Source: an uncultured Bacillota bacterium
GTDB taxonomy: Bacteria > Bacillota > Dethiobacteria > DTU022 > UBA8154
NCBI GenBank assembly: GCA_937973635.1
Contig: CALJJZ010000024.1
Span: 1 to 62,569 of the forward strand
DNA: 62,569 nucleotides
Reading direction: 5' to 3'
A program made the translations under genes and the position numbers. The notes beneath the pieces are model-generated. The model searched no databases. It saw only the letters and a list, made by a program, of their open reading frames with translations, and had not been told where the DNA came from. This document shows, in pieces, positions 46,236 through 56,787 of the stretch (its first letter is position 1; every line of letters begins with the position of its first letter).

Positions 46236-46264
46236 ATCTTAGCACAGATAGCAGATACCGTCAA
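46236..46264 (-). promoter_or_regulatory. Sigma-A promoter of the isc operon
   Basis: On the minus strand TTGACG (46264-46259) and TAAGAT (46241-46236) stand 17 nt apart, about 100 nt before iscR. The long leader contains TTGACCTGGCAGG, a possible place for an Rrf2 operator, though I cannot match it to a known box. Confidence 0.65.
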
Positions 46265-46381
46265 GAAAAAATGTCACGGGAAAATGTAAAAAATTGTAAA
46301 AGCAGAGGTTTTTGATTCAATCGGGGGCATTGAACAGTACCCGAGATAAAATACGGGATACTCGTGGATAAAGATTGCTTA

Positions 46382-47740
46382 TCAATTGCTGAAGCTATGA
46401 ATGGGGGCGGGTATACGCCCGCCCCTTTTTACGAATTTTGCAGCAGAAAAGGGGTTTACGGCCATTACCGGAGCGCTTCCCAGCAGTCCGCCGAATTCAA
46501 CCATATCGCCAACTGCTTTACCATAAGCGGGAATAATGCGCACCGCGGTTGTCTTCTGATTGATCACGCCAATAGCCGCCTGGTCAGCGATAATGGCGGC
46601 AATGGTTTCTGCCGGAGTATCTCCCGGCACGGCAATCATATCCAGTCCTACAGAACAAACACAGGTCATGGCTTCCAACTTGGTCAAATCCAGGGCCTTT
46701 TCCTGCACGGCACGGATCATTCCGGCATCTTCGCTTACCGGAATAAAGGCGCCGGAGAGGCCGCCCACGTAGGAAGAAGCCATGCTTCCCCCTTTTTTAA
46801 CCGCATCGTTAAGCAGGGCCAGGGCTGCCGTAGAACCGTGGGCGCCGCAGCGTTCCAGCCCCATGGCCTCCAGGATTTCCGCCACGCTGTCACCGACGGC
46901 CGGTGTAGGAGCCAGTGAAATATCCACAATACCGAAGGGCACCTGCAACATTCTGGCGGCAGTGCGCCCTACCAGCTCGCCCATGCGCGTAATCTTAAAG
47001 GCGGTCTTTTTTATCTCCTCAGCCAGAGTCCCCAGGTCCGCTCCGCCCAGGCGTTCCACTACGTTTCTGACTACACCAGGACCGCTTACCCCTACGTTGA
47101 TAACTGATTCCGGTTCTCCCGTACCGTGAAAAGCACCGGCCATAAAAGGGTTATCTTCAGGAGCATTGGCAAAAACAACGAGGCGGGCGCAGCCCCCTCC
47201 CTGCCGGTCTGCAGTAAGACGGGCCGTTTCCTTAATCACCTGTCCCATCTGCAAGACCGCATCCATATTGATCCCCGCTTTGGTGGTAGCCACATTGACA
47301 GAAGCACAAACCCGTTCCGTAGCAGCAAGGGCTTCCGGAATAGAAGCAATAAGCCGGCGGTCACCCACAGTGTAACCTTTTTGCACCAGGGCAGAAAACC
47401 CGCCAATAAAATTAACACCAGTTGCGCCGGCCGCTTCTTCCAAGGCGCGGGCAAAAGCCAGGTAATTTTCGGCATCGCTGCACTCTGCTATCAGCGAAAT
47501 GGGGGTTACGGAGATCCGTTTGTTCACAATGGGGATACCATACTGGCGGGAAATTTTTTCCCCCGCCTCTACCAGGCCGCCGGCCAGCCTGGTAATCTTA
47601 TCGTAAATTCGCCGGCAGGCCGTTTTCGTCTCCAGGTGTCCGCAGTCACGCAGGCTGATCCCCATGGTAATGGTGCGAATATCGAGGTTTTCTTCCTGGA
47701 CCATTTTGATTGTCTCCAGGATCTCCTGCATGGACAGCAT
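46382..47740 (-). CDS. DUF711 family protein (UPF0210)
   Basis: A 452-residue cytoplasmic protein of the DUF711/PFL family, related in fold to glycyl-radical enzymes such as pyruvate formate-lyase but without their glycyl loop. The N-terminal [17 protein letters not shown] and the glycine-rich segments [17 protein letters not shown] and [19 protein letters not shown] are typical. The reaction is unknown. The start ATG has AAAGGAGCG upstream. It follows an ACT-domain gene, the constant partner of this family, which suggests control by a small ligand, perhaps an amino acid. Confidence 0.88.
   Translation of the reverse strand: MLSMQEILETIKMVQEENLDIRTITMGISLRDCGHLETKTACRRIYDKITRLAGGLVEAGEKISRQYGIPIVNKRISVTPISLIAECSDAENYLAFARALEEAAGATGVNFIGGFSALVQKGYTVGDRRLIASIPEALAATERVCASVNVATTKAGINMDAVLQMGQVIKETARLTADRQGGGCARLVVFANAPEDNPFMAGAFHGTGEPESVINVGVSGPGVVRNVVERLGGADLGTLAEEIKKTAFKITRMGELVGRTAARMLQVPFGIVDISLAPTPAVGDSVAEILEAMGLERCGAHGSTAALALLNDAVKKGGSMASSYVGGLSGAFIPVSEDAGMIRAVQEKALDLTKLEAMTCVCSVGLDMIAVPGDTPAETIAAIIADQAAIGVINQKTTAVRIIPAYGKAVGDMVEFGGLLGSAPVMAVNPFSAAKFVKRGGRIPAPIHSFSN
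46404..46430 (+). terminator. GC-rich hairpin with T5 (plus-strand sense) at the DUF711 3' end
   Basis: GGGGCGGG at 46404-46411 pairs with CCCGCCCC at 46418-46425 around TATACG, followed by TTTTT on the plus strand. It lies inside the last codons of the minus-strand DUF711 gene. Oriented this way it would stop transcripts coming from the left toward DUF711, but no plus-strand gene lies nearby. It may block antisense transcription or merely be a coding coincidence. Confidence 0.4.
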
Positions 47741-47824
47741 CTTAAACGCTCCTTTAACTTTGACGATGGTAATAAATAGTTTGTCTTTTCCGTCTCTCCG
47801 GCACTCTGACTTCCGACATCCCGC

Positions 47825-48124
47825 TTAGAGGCGGTGCATATAATTAAAAACATCTACATGCTGGGCATCGATACGCAGACCAAGTTCCGCACCCAGAGTA
47901 TTTAGTTTTTCCTTGAGAGTCTCCAGGTCGGTATTGCTTTCACCCATATCCGCAACCAGAATCATGGCAAAATACCCCTGCAGGATGGTCTGGCTGATAT
48001 CCAGGATGTTCACGCCGGCCGCAGAGAGCACACCTGAAACGGCGGCAATAATACCTACCCGGTCTCTGCCCAGTACGCTGATAATAATACGGTTGTCCCG
48101 GGGGACTTCATTTAAGGAAGACAC
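47825..48124 (-). CDS. ACT-domain protein (UPF0237)
   Basis: A small ligand-binding ACT protein, about 99 residues from GTG 48124, which has AGGAG 10 nt upstream. RIIISVLGRDRVGIIAAVSG and VNILDISQTILQGYFAMILV cover the whole beta-alpha-beta-beta-alpha-beta fold. It is encoded just upstream of the DUF711 gene, as in many Firmicutes and archaea, and probably regulates it. An upstream open extension is likely leader; a TATTAT box occurs in it. Confidence 0.85.
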   Translation of the reverse strand: MSSLNEVPRDNRIIISVLGRDRVGIIAAVSGVLSAAGVNILDISQTILQGYFAMILVADMGESNTDLETLKEKLNTLGAELGLRIDAQHVDVFNYMHRL

Positions 48125-48220
48125 AAAGAGCACGCTCCTGTACTTTACAGCATTTACCCTGTTATATAATACCATCTTTTTTAGAAATATCCCTGCAAAA
48201 AGCTCCTGGCGACAAGAATT

Positions 48221-48661
48221 TTAATTCTTTTTCCTTCTGCCCCCGCCTCTGGCTTCTCGTTTTCTGTACGCCACCGCAAAGGCAACAGCCCAGGGACCAT
48301 CGTGGGCGAAAGATACAGCCACACCGCTTATTCCCAGCTTTCGGGCCAGGCGCCTCGCCCCGCCGAGCAGGTGAACGTAAGGCTTGCCTCTGTTGTCCCG
48401 CAGGATCTCCAGCTCACTCCAGCTTACCGGACCGATACCGCAGCCCAGGGCCTTGGCCACCGCCTCTTTGGCGGCAAAACGGCCAGCCAGGGAGGACGGA
48501 GGGTTACCCCGTTCTGCCAGTTCGTCTTGCTCTGCTGCAGAAAAAATACGCCTAAGGAAACGTCCGGGGCGGCGGCGGTAAGCCTGTTCCACCCGGGCAA
48601 CACGGATCAGATCCACGCCTACGCCCACTAGAGAACCCTTTATATGGGGAAAGAGGCCCAA
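48221..48661 (-). CDS. acpS: Holo-[acyl-carrier-protein] synthase
   Basis: Transfers 4'-phosphopantetheine from CoA to acyl carrier protein. The 146 residues show VGVGVDLIRVARVEQ with the Mg-binding aspartate and SLAGRFAAKEAVAKALG with the catalytic helix. The start is a TTG with GGAGG 7 nt upstream, supporting a few extra N-terminal residues. The arginine-rich tail (REARGGGRRKKN) is longer than usual. It lies downstream of the DUF255 gene at 37 nt. Confidence 0.93.
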   Translation of the reverse strand: MGLFPHIKGSLVGVGVDLIRVARVEQAYRRRPGRFLRRIFSAAEQDELAERGNPPSSLAGRFAAKEAVAKALGCGIGPVSWSELEILRDNRGKPYVHLLGGARRLARKLGISGVAVSFAHDGPWAVAFAVAYRKREARGGGRRKKN

Positions 48662-48698
48662 ACTGTTTCCTCCCCGCGTAAAAATATGTTTCTTTGAG

Positions 48699-50783
48699 TT
48701 AACTGTTAATTGTCAGCTGCCGCACCAGTTCCTCTACGCTGTTTACAGGAGCCTGGCAGCTGTAATTACGGCAGACATACGCCGTCGCCTTGCCCTGCAG
48801 CACAACTTTGTCCTGCAGGCTGGGACAGAGCGCACGCAACCGTTCTTCCCTTTCGCCTCCGTCCCCCGTGTAGAGTAAAACAGAATGTGGCAGGAACATT
48901 CCCTGTACTTTCTCCAGCATTTTGCGGCCCAGGAGATCATCATCAGCAGCGGCAATGACAACCTCCTGCCTGGGGCCGCGGGCAAAATCATATGCGGACA
49001 ACATGGCTGTAAAGCCATGGGGAGAAGCACTCACCAGCCGGCCAAAGGAGCGGAAGATCATCTTCGCTTTCTCCTCCATAGTTTCGTCGCCGGTGATGGC
49101 AGCCAGACGCAGCAGATTTTGCGCAGCCACAGAGTTGCCCGAAGGAACTGCCCCGTCATAGGCATCTTTACCGCTCAGAGGAAGCTCGGCCATACCATGG
49201 GGGACATAAAAGAAGCCCCCCCTTTCGCTATCCCAGAAAAGCTCTTCCATTTTTTGGTGCAAACGCCACGTTTCTTCCAGGAAGAAAGGATCCTGCAACG
49301 CTGTAAAAAGATCGAGGAGCCCGGCACAGAAGAAGGCATAATCCTCCAGGAACCCGGGCACGGCTACATCCCCCTCCATATAGCGGTGGTAGAGCAGATC
49401 GTTACGCTGCATCGTGGCCAGGATAAAATCCGCCGCCCGGCGCGCCTCTTTCAGATAGATCTCCGCACGCAGCGCAGCCCCGCCCCTGGCCAGGGCACCG
49501 ATCATAAGCCCATTCCAGGAGGTAAGAATCTTGTCGTCACGGGAGGGCCGTACCCGCCTGGAGCGGGCTTTGAGCAGCAGTTTACGCGATTCTTCCAGCA
49601 GATAGGCCCACTCTTTTGAGGAAAGGCCATGCTTTTTCCGAAACTCCCCCTCGTCGGCAGGCAGGTGCAGGACATTTTGCCCCCCCTCCATGTTACCCTC
49701 CGGGATAACGCCAAAATAATCGCAGATAAGGCTGCCCTCTTTTTCTCCTAACAGCTCCATGATTTCTGCATAGCGCCAGGTATAGTACTTGCCTTCAACC
49801 CCCTCGCTTTCCGCGTTTTCAGCGGAGTAGAAAGCGCCCCCCTTATCCTGCATCTCACCGAGGACATAAGTAAAGACCGCATGGGCCGTATCGGCAAAAA
49901 GAGGCTCGCCCGTAACCTGGTACGCTTCCACATAGGCCTGAGCCAGCAGGGCCTGATCATACAGCATTTTTTCAAAATGGGGTACCAGCCAGCGCTGATC
50001 CACGGAGTAGCGGTGAAACCCATAACCCAGCTGGTCAAAAATGCCTCCCTGGCGCATCTTTTTCAAGCTCTGGACAACCATTTGCAAAATTTCCTCATCT
50101 CCGCGGCGTTTCCAGGCACGCAGCAGAAAGGTAAGGGAATGGGGAATGGGGAACTTGGGGGCTGCACCAAAGCCGCCGTATTCCCGGTCGTAACTCTGCT
50201 GCAATGCCCGCACCCCTTTTTCCAGCACATCTGCAGCTATTTCTCCTTCTCCTGCTGCGTCGCCCCTTTCCCACTGCTGCAGGGTTTCAATCAATTCCTG
50301 GCCTTTCTCTTCCAGCATCTCCCTTTTTTCCTGCCAGACACGGCTGATGCCTTCAAGGATACTTTTAATGCCGGGCAGGTGGTATTTTCTCTCCCTGGGG
50401 AAATAGGTGCCAGCAAAAAACGGTATTTTCTCCGGGGTCATGATAATCGTCAGCGGCCAGCCTCCCTGCCCCGTGAGGGCCTGGCAGACTTTCATATAGG
50501 CATGATCAATATCAGGCCGTTCCTCCCGGTCCACCTTGATGGAGATATAGTGCTCGTTGAGAACGGCAGCCACATCTTCCGCCTCAAACGACTCCCGGGC
50601 CATATTATGGCACCAGTGGCAGGTGCTGTAGCCGATAGAAAGGAAAATTGGTTTGTTCTCCGCCCTGGCTCGGGCAAAGGCTTCTTCTCCCCACTCGTAC
50701 CAGTCCACGGGGTTGTAGGCATGCTGCCGCAGGTACGGAGATTTGGCGTGAACAAGCCTGTTCGGCTTGCCTTTGCTTTCCAT
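48699..50783 (-). CDS. DUF255 thioredoxin-domain protein (YyaL/SSP411 family)
   Basis: A 694-residue two-domain protein. The N-terminal thioredoxin-like domain (about 1-170) begins [21 protein letters not shown] and holds the CxxC in [15 protein letters not shown]. The remainder is an (alpha/alpha)6 barrel like those of N-acylglucosamine epimerases and glycosidases ([20 protein letters not shown]). The substrate is unknown in bacteria. A perfect GGAGG lies 7 nt before the ATG. The length is normal for the family. Confidence 0.92.
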   Translation of the reverse strand: MESKGKPNRLVHAKSPYLRQHAYNPVDWYEWGEEAFARARAENKPIFLSIGYSTCHWCHNMARESFEAEDVAAVLNEHYISIKVDREERPDIDHAYMKVCQALTGQGGWPLTIIMTPEKIPFFAGTYFPRERKYHLPGIKSILEGISRVWQEKREMLEEKGQELIETLQQWERGDAAGEGEIAADVLEKGVRALQQSYDREYGGFGAAPKFPIPHSLTFLLRAWKRRGDEEILQMVVQSLKKMRQGGIFDQLGYGFHRYSVDQRWLVPHFEKMLYDQALLAQAYVEAYQVTGEPLFADTAHAVFTYVLGEMQDKGGAFYSAENAESEGVEGKYYTWRYAEIMELLGEKEGSLICDYFGVIPEGNMEGGQNVLHLPADEGEFRKKHGLSSKEWAYLLEESRKLLLKARSRRVRPSRDDKILTSWNGLMIGALARGGAALRAEIYLKEARRAADFILATMQRNDLLYHRYMEGDVAVPGFLEDYAFFCAGLLDLFTALQDPFFLEETWRLHQKMEELFWDSERGGFFYVPHGMAELPLSGKDAYDGAVPSGNSVAAQNLLRLAAITGDETMEEKAKMIFRSFGRLVSASPHGFTAMLSAYDFARGPRQEVVIAAADDDLLGRKMLEKVQGMFLPHSVLLYTGDGGEREERLRALCPSLQDKVVLQGKATAYVCRNYSCQAPVNSVEELVRQLTINS

Positions 50784-50932
50784 GATATTACCTCCATTAA
50801 TTTTTTTTAGCTCCTGTTAATGCTCGTTGATAATCGCAATTAACTATTATTATTAGTTCAACATATATTTCCAAATACCTGCAGCTGCATACAATTAACC
50901 AAGATTATAGTTTCTCCGCTAAAGGCCGCACC

Positions 50933-53900
50933 CTATTCCACGTTTCCCTCCATCTGCAGCACCAGGTTGCGCAGCTTATCCAATTTCTCCGGATCAGCCT
51001 GCCAGTAGCCGCGTCTCTCCGTTTCCATCAGCAGCTCCCCAATTTTTACAGCAGCATAAGGGTTATTATCCTGCAGGCGGCGCCGCATCTCTTCATCAAA
51101 GATCAGGCGTTCCCCCACTTCTTCGAAAACCCAGCTTTCTACCTGCCCCGTAGTTGCAGCAAAGCCCAGCAGGTACTCCACCCGGTCTTTAATTTTTTTA
51201 GCCCCATGGAAGTCATGTTTTAACATGCCCTCCAACCATACCGGATTAAACAGACGGGTACGGGAGGCCCGCTCAATAGAGGCTTTTAAAGCTTCCACCT
51301 CGACCTCCTCTTCCGTGGTGTCAATAATCATGATGTCAGTTTCCCTCCCCGTCTGACGATGCAAGCTGCGGGAAAGGCCTCCCATAAATTCGTAGTAATG
51401 ATCCAGATCGGTAACTTCATACTCGATATTGTCCCGCTCCTGGGCAATGGCTTCCACTGTCTGCAGCACTGCGTAGAATGCTTCTTTTGTCTGTTCCGTT
51501 TTTCTCGGTAAATACGCATAGGCCATGCTCCGGTCAAAGCTCTCCGCAAGCTCCTCCTCTTTTTCCCAAACACCGCTTTCTACTAAAGTGGTTAGAGATG
51601 TGGCGTACTCCTCAGGAGCCGGTCCAAAAATACGCGCCTGGGCCAGCAGGCCCAAACGGGGCTCCAACTGCAGGCGGTGCTTACGTATATAATTTTCATC
51701 TTCCTTTTCCGGCAGAGCTGCCACCAGCTCTATGGCCCGATAGAGCAAATCCAGGTGGGTAGCAAAAGTATCCCGGAAAATGCCGCAGATAGTAACCATG
51801 ACATCAATGCGCGGCCTGCCCAGTTCTGCCAACGGGATTACTTCCAGCTCCTTGAACCAGGTGCTCTTCTTCAGCAGGCGTACCCCCAATAACTCCAAAA
51901 TAACAGCAATGGTATCGCCTCCCGTTTTCATTGTCTCAAAACCCCAGAGCACCAAAGCCACAGTTTCGGGGTAACGCCCGTTTTTTGCCTGCAGTGCAGC
52001 AAGCAGCCTGGCTACCGCTTCTTTCCCCCGGTTCTGGGCTGCAACAGTAGGAATAAGACGGGGGTCGAAAGCATACATAGCCCGGCCTGCAGGATAAACG
52101 TCGGGATCCCGGACCGGATCCCCGCCGCGGGAGGGCAAGATATAGCGCCCTTCCAGAGCGCGGAGCAGGTTTTCCCCCTCACAGGAGCCCTGCAGACGCC
52201 GAAGGAGATCCCTGACATAGACCTCGTATCCCTGCGGCAACCAGGCAGGGAACTGCCCCCGTGCCAGGTCCAGAGCCAGTTCCCGGGCAGTGGTCTCAAT
52301 GCTGTCTCCCCGTGCTGTCCCTTTGACTTCTTCCCATTCAAGCCCCTCTTCCCGGGCCACAATTTTCAGGATCGAGGGAAACTCCCGGTCATGGCGCAGA
52401 GCTCCAAAAAGAAAATTGGCCATTTCCTGCTCTTCCCATTGACGATCCATGGTATATAAACCATCGGGGATAAGGTGCCGTTTCATACGGTAGAGTTCCC
52501 GGCGCAAAGCTGCGGGCCCACCGTCAAGGTGTAATTCCTGCGCCAGTTCCTGCAGCTGTGCCAGAACGGCATCGTCTCCTTCCCTTTCCCATTGCTCCAG
52601 CAGGTCTTCGAGGACGAGGTAGCTTTCATACAGTCCGGAATCTTTCACCGGAGGAGACCCATGCGAGATACAAAGGGCATAAGCACGCCTTTTGGCAATA
52701 GTGGATTCAGCCGCGTTGCCGATCCAGTAATAATAAAGGTGAGGCATAGTGCCAATAAGTAGATCAGGAAAACACTCCCCGGAGAGGGCTATTTCTTTAC
52801 CCCGATTAAATTCCAGGGTGCCATGCATACCAAAATGGATCACGGCATCGGCATTAAACACCTTTTGCAGGTACAAATAAAAAGCAAGATACTGGTGGCT
52901 GGGGGGCAGATCCCTGTCATGGTAAGCCTGCTCCGGATTCTCATGAACACCCCGGGAGGGCTGAACGCCCAGCAGAACATTGCCCGCCAGGTAACCGGGA
53001 AGCACCAGCTCCCCTTCCTCCACCATAATCTCCCCGGGAGGTTCGCCAAAGCGGGCAATGATCCGTTCCCGTACAGGCCGGGGCAGCTGTTCAAACCATT
53101 CACGGTAAAGGCCGAGGGGAAGGCGCAGAGCAGCCTTTTTCCCGTACTGAGGCGAATTTACAAGGCCATGTTGCAGGAAAAAATCATGCAAGGGGACAGC
53201 GGGCATATTCACAATGTAGCCCCTTTGCGCCAATTTACCCAAGAATATTTCCATACTGGCAAATACATCCAGATAGCCGGCAGAAGCGAGGTTGCTTTCC
53301 CCAGGCGGATAGTCATAGGTCAGGATAGCTATTTTTTTCTCCCCGTTGTTCTTTTTCCTCAGGTTAAGCCATGCCAAAGCCCTCTGCGCCAGTTTAATAA
53401 CCCGCTCCTCCAGGACTGCCTGCCTTTTTATCTTCCCGATTCGGGTATCGGCAAAAGACTCCATGGCAGAAACAAAAACTGGCTCTATAGCACCGTCAAG
53501 TTCGGGCAGGGTAACCCCCAGGATGACCTCCAGGGGGCTGAGCCCGCGGCTCTCTGCTTCCCACTTCGTTATTTCAGTTTCAAAAGCCCGCAGGCATGTT
53601 AACACCGGCACATCCATTTTTTGCAATAATCGGTAAGTCGGCTCCGGATCTCCTCCATACGGTCCCCCGTGCAGACGGAAATACTGCAGGTTAAGCAGCA
53701 GATCTACCCCTGCCATGTATTTCTCCAAGGCAACGAGATTACATTCCACCCGGGAAAAAACGCAGATCAAGTTTACATTGTCCCGCAAATGCTCGTAAAG
53801 GGCATCTACTACCGGTGCCGTATCATAAAAGTGCATACCGCCGTACATAAAAATCCCCAGGGAGGGAAGGCCCGGCAGGTGGCCTGCTTCCCGGCAATAT

Positions 53901-54553
53901 GCCTCCAGATCATCCATCAGGCCCGAGCCGGGGAGGTAAAGGCCGAAATCGGGCTGGCGCTGCGGTGGTCGGGGGGGCTTAAGCTCAGGCTGTCCTCCGT
54001 ATTCTCTGAGCAGAAGCTGCAGCATATTTTTTAAGTTGTGGGCATCTCCTTCTGCATAATATTCCTGGGCCAGGATCCAGTTTCGCATATCGCTCAACAT
54101 GCCAAAAGGAAGAAGCGAACCCAGCTTCTTGGCAAGGGCGGAAAATTTCTTGGTACGAAGATAGGCATTAACATCAAATTCTTTCTCTTTTCCTCTGCCG
54201 GGGCGGAACAGCTTTTCTCCCCTGAACTTTCCCATACGGGTAAGGGCAAACAATTCCTTGTTGCCGCCGATTAAAACCACCACAGTCTGTTCCCCCCCCC
54301 GTAACAGACCCGCCATCTCCCGGGCGACACGCACATCACCCCGTACATCCACAAGAACGATCTCCGCACCGGCCACCTCCGCCTGCAGAGAGGCCAAAGG
54401 AATACGGGGATCCTCCCAGTCCAGGAAGTAAATCTTTTTTAGCTCCAAAATCTCCCCGTATTCGTTCTTGAGATCATCCACCGCTTCCTTAAGCGCCAGA
54501 GTATTATCCATATTGGTTAGAGCGACTATCCGGGTAGTTTTTCGCCGGTTCAT
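50933..54553 (-). CDS. BchH/CobN-type metal chelatase large subunit
   Basis: A 1206-residue member of the CobN/BchH/ChlH family, which binds a tetrapyrrole and a divalent metal and inserts the metal with help from an AAA-type partner. The central signature HFGMHGTLEFNRGKE (H573, H577) and IAKRRAYALCISHGSPP are present, and closer in wording to ChlH than to CobN. The C-terminal SYxhYhG-like region is represented by VTDLDHYYEFMGGLSRSLH. The gene lies 34 nt downstream of a fused BchI/BchD-type gene, so the two subunits are co-expressed. No chlorophyll gene or corrin-ring gene is in the window, so the metal (Mg, Co, Ni) and ring are open. Cobaltochelatase activity is the commonest assumption for non-phototrophs. 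Confidence 0.88.
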   Translation of the reverse strand: MNRRKTTRIVALTNMDNTLALKEAVDDLKNEYGEILELKKIYFLDWEDPRIPLASLQAEVAGAEIVLVDVRGDVRVAREMAGLLRGGEQTVVVLIGGNKELFALTRMGKFRGEKLFRPGRGKEKEFDVNAYLRTKKFSALAKKLGSLLPFGMLSDMRNWILAQEYYAEGDAHNLKNMLQLLLREYGGQPELKPPRPPQRQPDFGLYLPGSGLMDDLEAYCREAGHLPGLPSLGIFMYGGMHFYDTAPVVDALYEHLRDNVNLICVFSRVECNLVALEKYMAGVDLLLNLQYFRLHGGPYGGDPEPTYRLLQKMDVPVLTCLRAFETEITKWEAESRGLSPLEVILGVTLPELDGAIEPVFVSAMESFADTRIGKIKRQAVLEERVIKLAQRALAWLNLRKKNNGEKKIAILTYDYPPGESNLASAGYLDVFASMEIFLGKLAQRGYIVNMPAVPLHDFFLQHGLVNSPQYGKKAALRLPLGLYREWFEQLPRPVRERIIARFGEPPGEIMVEEGELVLPGYLAGNVLLGVQPSRGVHENPEQAYHDRDLPPSHQYLAFYLYLQKVFNADAVIHFGMHGTLEFNRGKEIALSGECFPDLLIGTMPHLYYYWIGNAAESTIAKRRAYALCISHGSPPVKDSGLYESYLVLEDLLEQWEREGDDAVLAQLQELAQELHLDGGPAALRRELYRMKRHLIPDGLYTMDRQWEEQEMANFLFGALRHDREFPSILKIVAREEGLEWEEVKGTARGDSIETTARELALDLARGQFPAWLPQGYEVYVRDLLRRLQGSCEGENLLRALEGRYILPSRGGDPVRDPDVYPAGRAMYAFDPRLIPTVAAQNRGKEAVARLLAALQAKNGRYPETVALVLWGFETMKTGGDTIAVILELLGVRLLKKSTWFKELEVIPLAELGRPRIDVMVTICGIFRDTFATHLDLLYRAIELVAALPEKEDENYIRKHRLQLEPRLGLLAQARIFGPAPEEYATSLTTLVESGVWEKEEELAESFDRSMAYAYLPRKTEQTKEAFYAVLQTVEAIAQERDNIEYEVTDLDHYYEFMGGLSRSLHRQTGRETDIMIIDTTEEEVEVEALKASIERASRTRLFNPVWLEGMLKHDFHGAKKIKDRVEYLLGFAATTGQVESWVFEEVGERLIFDEEMRRRLQDNNPYAAVKIGELLMETERRGYWQADPEKLDKLRNLVLQMEGNVE

Positions 54554-54587
54554 ACCTGCTACACATTCCTTTCTCGTTAAGCTATCT

Positions 54588-56432
54588 CTAGATGTTCATA
54601 ATTTCTTCCAGGTAAAAATGGGGCGCGTCAAGAAGCTGGGCCATCTTTTCCAGCACTCCCAGGCTTCTTTTGCGGTTTTCCGTGTTTACCAATACAAAAT
54701 TAAGTTCCGGGATCATGCTGGACCGCAGCCTCTCCAGGTCTTCCTCCAGGCTTGTCCCTGCAAAAACATTGGCTTTTCCATCGGAGATCACAATGATCAC
54801 CGGACGGGCCTCCCGCTCGTGCATGGCGATCTCCAGGGCACGGAAAATGGCGGGGGTAAGGGGAGTCTTCCCTCCGGTAGGTAGAGCCTGCAGAGCTTCG
54901 TCTATTTTTAGCACATCTCCCGTTGGCTGGACAAGCACCTTCGTTTCCTCACCGCGAAAAGCCAGCAGGCCGATCCTGTTTTTTTTCTGGTAAGAATGCT
55001 GCAGGAGCTGCCATGAGAGGGTTTTGGCCAGTTTTATTTTCCGCTCCATGCGCATGGAAGACGAGGCATCCATAAGGATAAGGTAAAGGGCTTTACCCCG
55101 AGTAACCTTTACCTTCTCCATCAAGTGCTCGGGTAAAACTTCCAGTTTTCCGGTCTGGCTGACAGCCCGCCGCAGCGTAGCATCCACGGCCAAGCTCTCC
55201 GCTTCGCTGTTCGGACGAGCTTTAATAAACTGCCCCCTTTTCCCTTCGGTCCGAAAGTTATCCCGCCCCCGCCCCTTTACCGCCTCGTTAAAACGTACAA
55301 GCTCGCCGGACAGGACGCCTTCTTTTTCCAGGGGTTGGATTTCTTCACTGCCCGCTACCTCCCTCTTTTCCTCTTCTTTTTCCTCCTGTGAATCTGTTTC
55401 AGGAGGGTGTAACACCTGCTCAATCCGGTCCCTGGTCAGGCGCTCTCCTCTCTGCAAAGGGTCCTGGCGCATACGATGGGGCAGGGCCAGAAATGCCGCT
55501 TCCTGGATATCTTCTTCTTTGACCTCCATACGCCCCTCCAGGGCGGCAAGCACACGGCATGTTTTTTCCATGACAATATCGGCGCGGTGGGTTTTGATCC
55601 CCAAAGAAGTGGTTAGCTGCACAATCTTCAGCAGCATCTCCCGGGAAACCAAGGTCTGAGGAAGAATCTCCCGGGCATGGAAAACCGCTGCCTTAAGCTT
55701 GTCCTGCAGAGGGTAAAATTTCTGTTCAAAGGCAAAGGGGTCCTGGTCGAACATGCGTCGGTTTTCCAGCACCTGCAGGCGTTCTTCCGCTAACATAAGG
55801 GCCCCTATCTCCACCGATAAGCCAAAACGATCCATAATCTGCGGTCGCAAGTCCCCCTCTTCCGGGTTCATTGTTCCGATCAGGATAAACCTTGCCGGGT
55901 GATAGAGGGATATGCCCTCCCGCTCCACCACGTTTACGCCCATAGCCGCCGCATCCAGCAATATATTTACCAGGTAGTCGTCCAGCAGATTTACCTCATC
56001 AATATAGAGGACATTGCGATTGGCCCGGGCCAGCAAACCCGGTTCCAGCGCTTTGCTTCCTTCTTTAAGGGCTTTTTTAATATTTATGGACCCTATCACC
56101 ATATCTTCGGTAGCAGAAAGGGGCATATCCACAATTTCCATTTTTTTCTCCAGCCAGGGGAGCTCTCCTTTTTGTGCCAGCTGCTCCTGACAGACCTTGC
56201 ACATGAGCTTCTTATTTTCCGGGTGGCAGTTAAAGGGACATCCTTTCACCACCCTGATTTCTCCCAGCAGATCCGCCAGGGCCCTTACCGCTGTAGATTT
56301 TCCCGTTCCCTTATCACCTCTGATTAACACCCCGCCCACTGACGGATCCACAGCATTAACCAGCAGTGCTTTTTTCATCAGCTCCTGGCCGACGATAGCA
56401 GCAAAGGGGTAGATAACAAATTTATGGTGCAT
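54588..56432 (-). CDS. Fused chelatase AAA/VWA subunit (ChlID-like)
   Basis: Motor subunit for the chelatase above, 614 residues. Domains in order: an AAA+ ATPase (about 1-340) with Walker [10 protein letters not shown] at 39-47, a cysteine-rich insert (CPFNCHP and CKVC) that may bind zinc, and Walker [12 protein letters not shown]; an acidic linker ([20 protein letters not shown], about 350-370); and a C-terminal VWA domain with MIDAS D455-x-S457-x-S459 and [10 protein letters not shown]. It thus fuses the roles of BchI and BchD. GAGGAG precedes the ATG. It leads the two-gene operon with the large subunit. Confidence 0.92.
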   Translation of the reverse strand: MHHKFVIYPFAAIVGQELMKKALLVNAVDPSVGGVLIRGDKGTGKSTAVRALADLLGEIRVVKGCPFNCHPENKKLMCKVCQEQLAQKGELPWLEKKMEIVDMPLSATEDMVIGSINIKKALKEGSKALEPGLLARANRNVLYIDEVNLLDDYLVNILLDAAAMGVNVVEREGISLYHPARFILIGTMNPEEGDLRPQIMDRFGLSVEIGALMLAEERLQVLENRRMFDQDPFAFEQKFYPLQDKLKAAVFHAREILPQTLVSREMLLKIVQLTTSLGIKTHRADIVMEKTCRVLAALEGRMEVKEEDIQEAAFLALPHRMRQDPLQRGERLTRDRIEQVLHPPETDSQEEKEEEKREVAGSEEIQPLEKEGVLSGELVRFNEAVKGRGRDNFRTEGKRGQFIKARPNSEAESLAVDATLRRAVSQTGKLEVLPEHLMEKVKVTRGKALYLILMDASSSMRMERKIKLAKTLSWQLLQHSYQKKNRIGLLAFRGEETKVLVQPTGDVLKIDEALQALPTGGKTPLTPAIFRALEIAMHEREARPVIIVISDGKANVFAGTSLEEDLERLRSSMIPELNFVLVNTENRKRSLGVLEKMAQLLDAPHFYLEEIMNI

Positions 56433-56787
56433 GGTTGCTCCTCTCTTACGCTTATTTTCTTACAGATTGTTCGACAGGGGAATAGCTATCGCCCGGTGTT
56501 ACATTTTATACTTTTGTATTATCCTTGTTTTTTTTCGCCAAATCAGGGATATCTCCTGCCGGCATCAAAATTTTGCGGACCCTTCATAATTTAAAACTGT
56601 CAATCAATTGAGCATGGGGATGCTTATTTTTATACGGCGGACAGGAGCTGATCGACAGATATTTTAAAGACAAATAAGGCCATCTAGATAGATGGGGCCG
56701 ATAAAAAACAAAAGGCCGGCACATCACACTGCCGGTCTCTTTTGTCTTATCTTTTTCTTTAGACTGTTCCATGCGTACCTTTATTAA
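56433..56787. other. Intergenic region between the liv operon and the chelatase operon
   Basis: A 355-nt gap. It holds the liv-operon terminator at its right side. The left part is AT-rich (a TTTTTTTT-type run near 56530) and presumably carries the chelatase promoter; no clear -35/-10 pair was found. A 62-codon frame on the minus strand (56584-56772) overlaps the terminator and is not credible. Confidence 0.6.
56703..56736 (-). terminator. Rho-independent terminator of the liv operon
   Basis: On the minus strand GACCGGCA and TGCCGGCC form a stem around an 8-nt loop, followed by TTTTGTTTTTT. It lies about 50 nt past the livM stop and closes the transporter operon. Confidence 0.9.

Noticed and set aside
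50933-56432. Evidence for bacteriochlorophyll synthesis (a heliobacterium)
   Set aside because: The chelatase is ChlH-like in places, but no other bch gene or reaction-centre gene lies nearby, and the I and D subunits are fused, unlike phototrophs known to me.
56584-56772. 62-codon minus-strand frame between livM and the chelatase operon
   Set aside because: It overlaps the liv terminator, has no convincing ribosome binding site and no family likeness.
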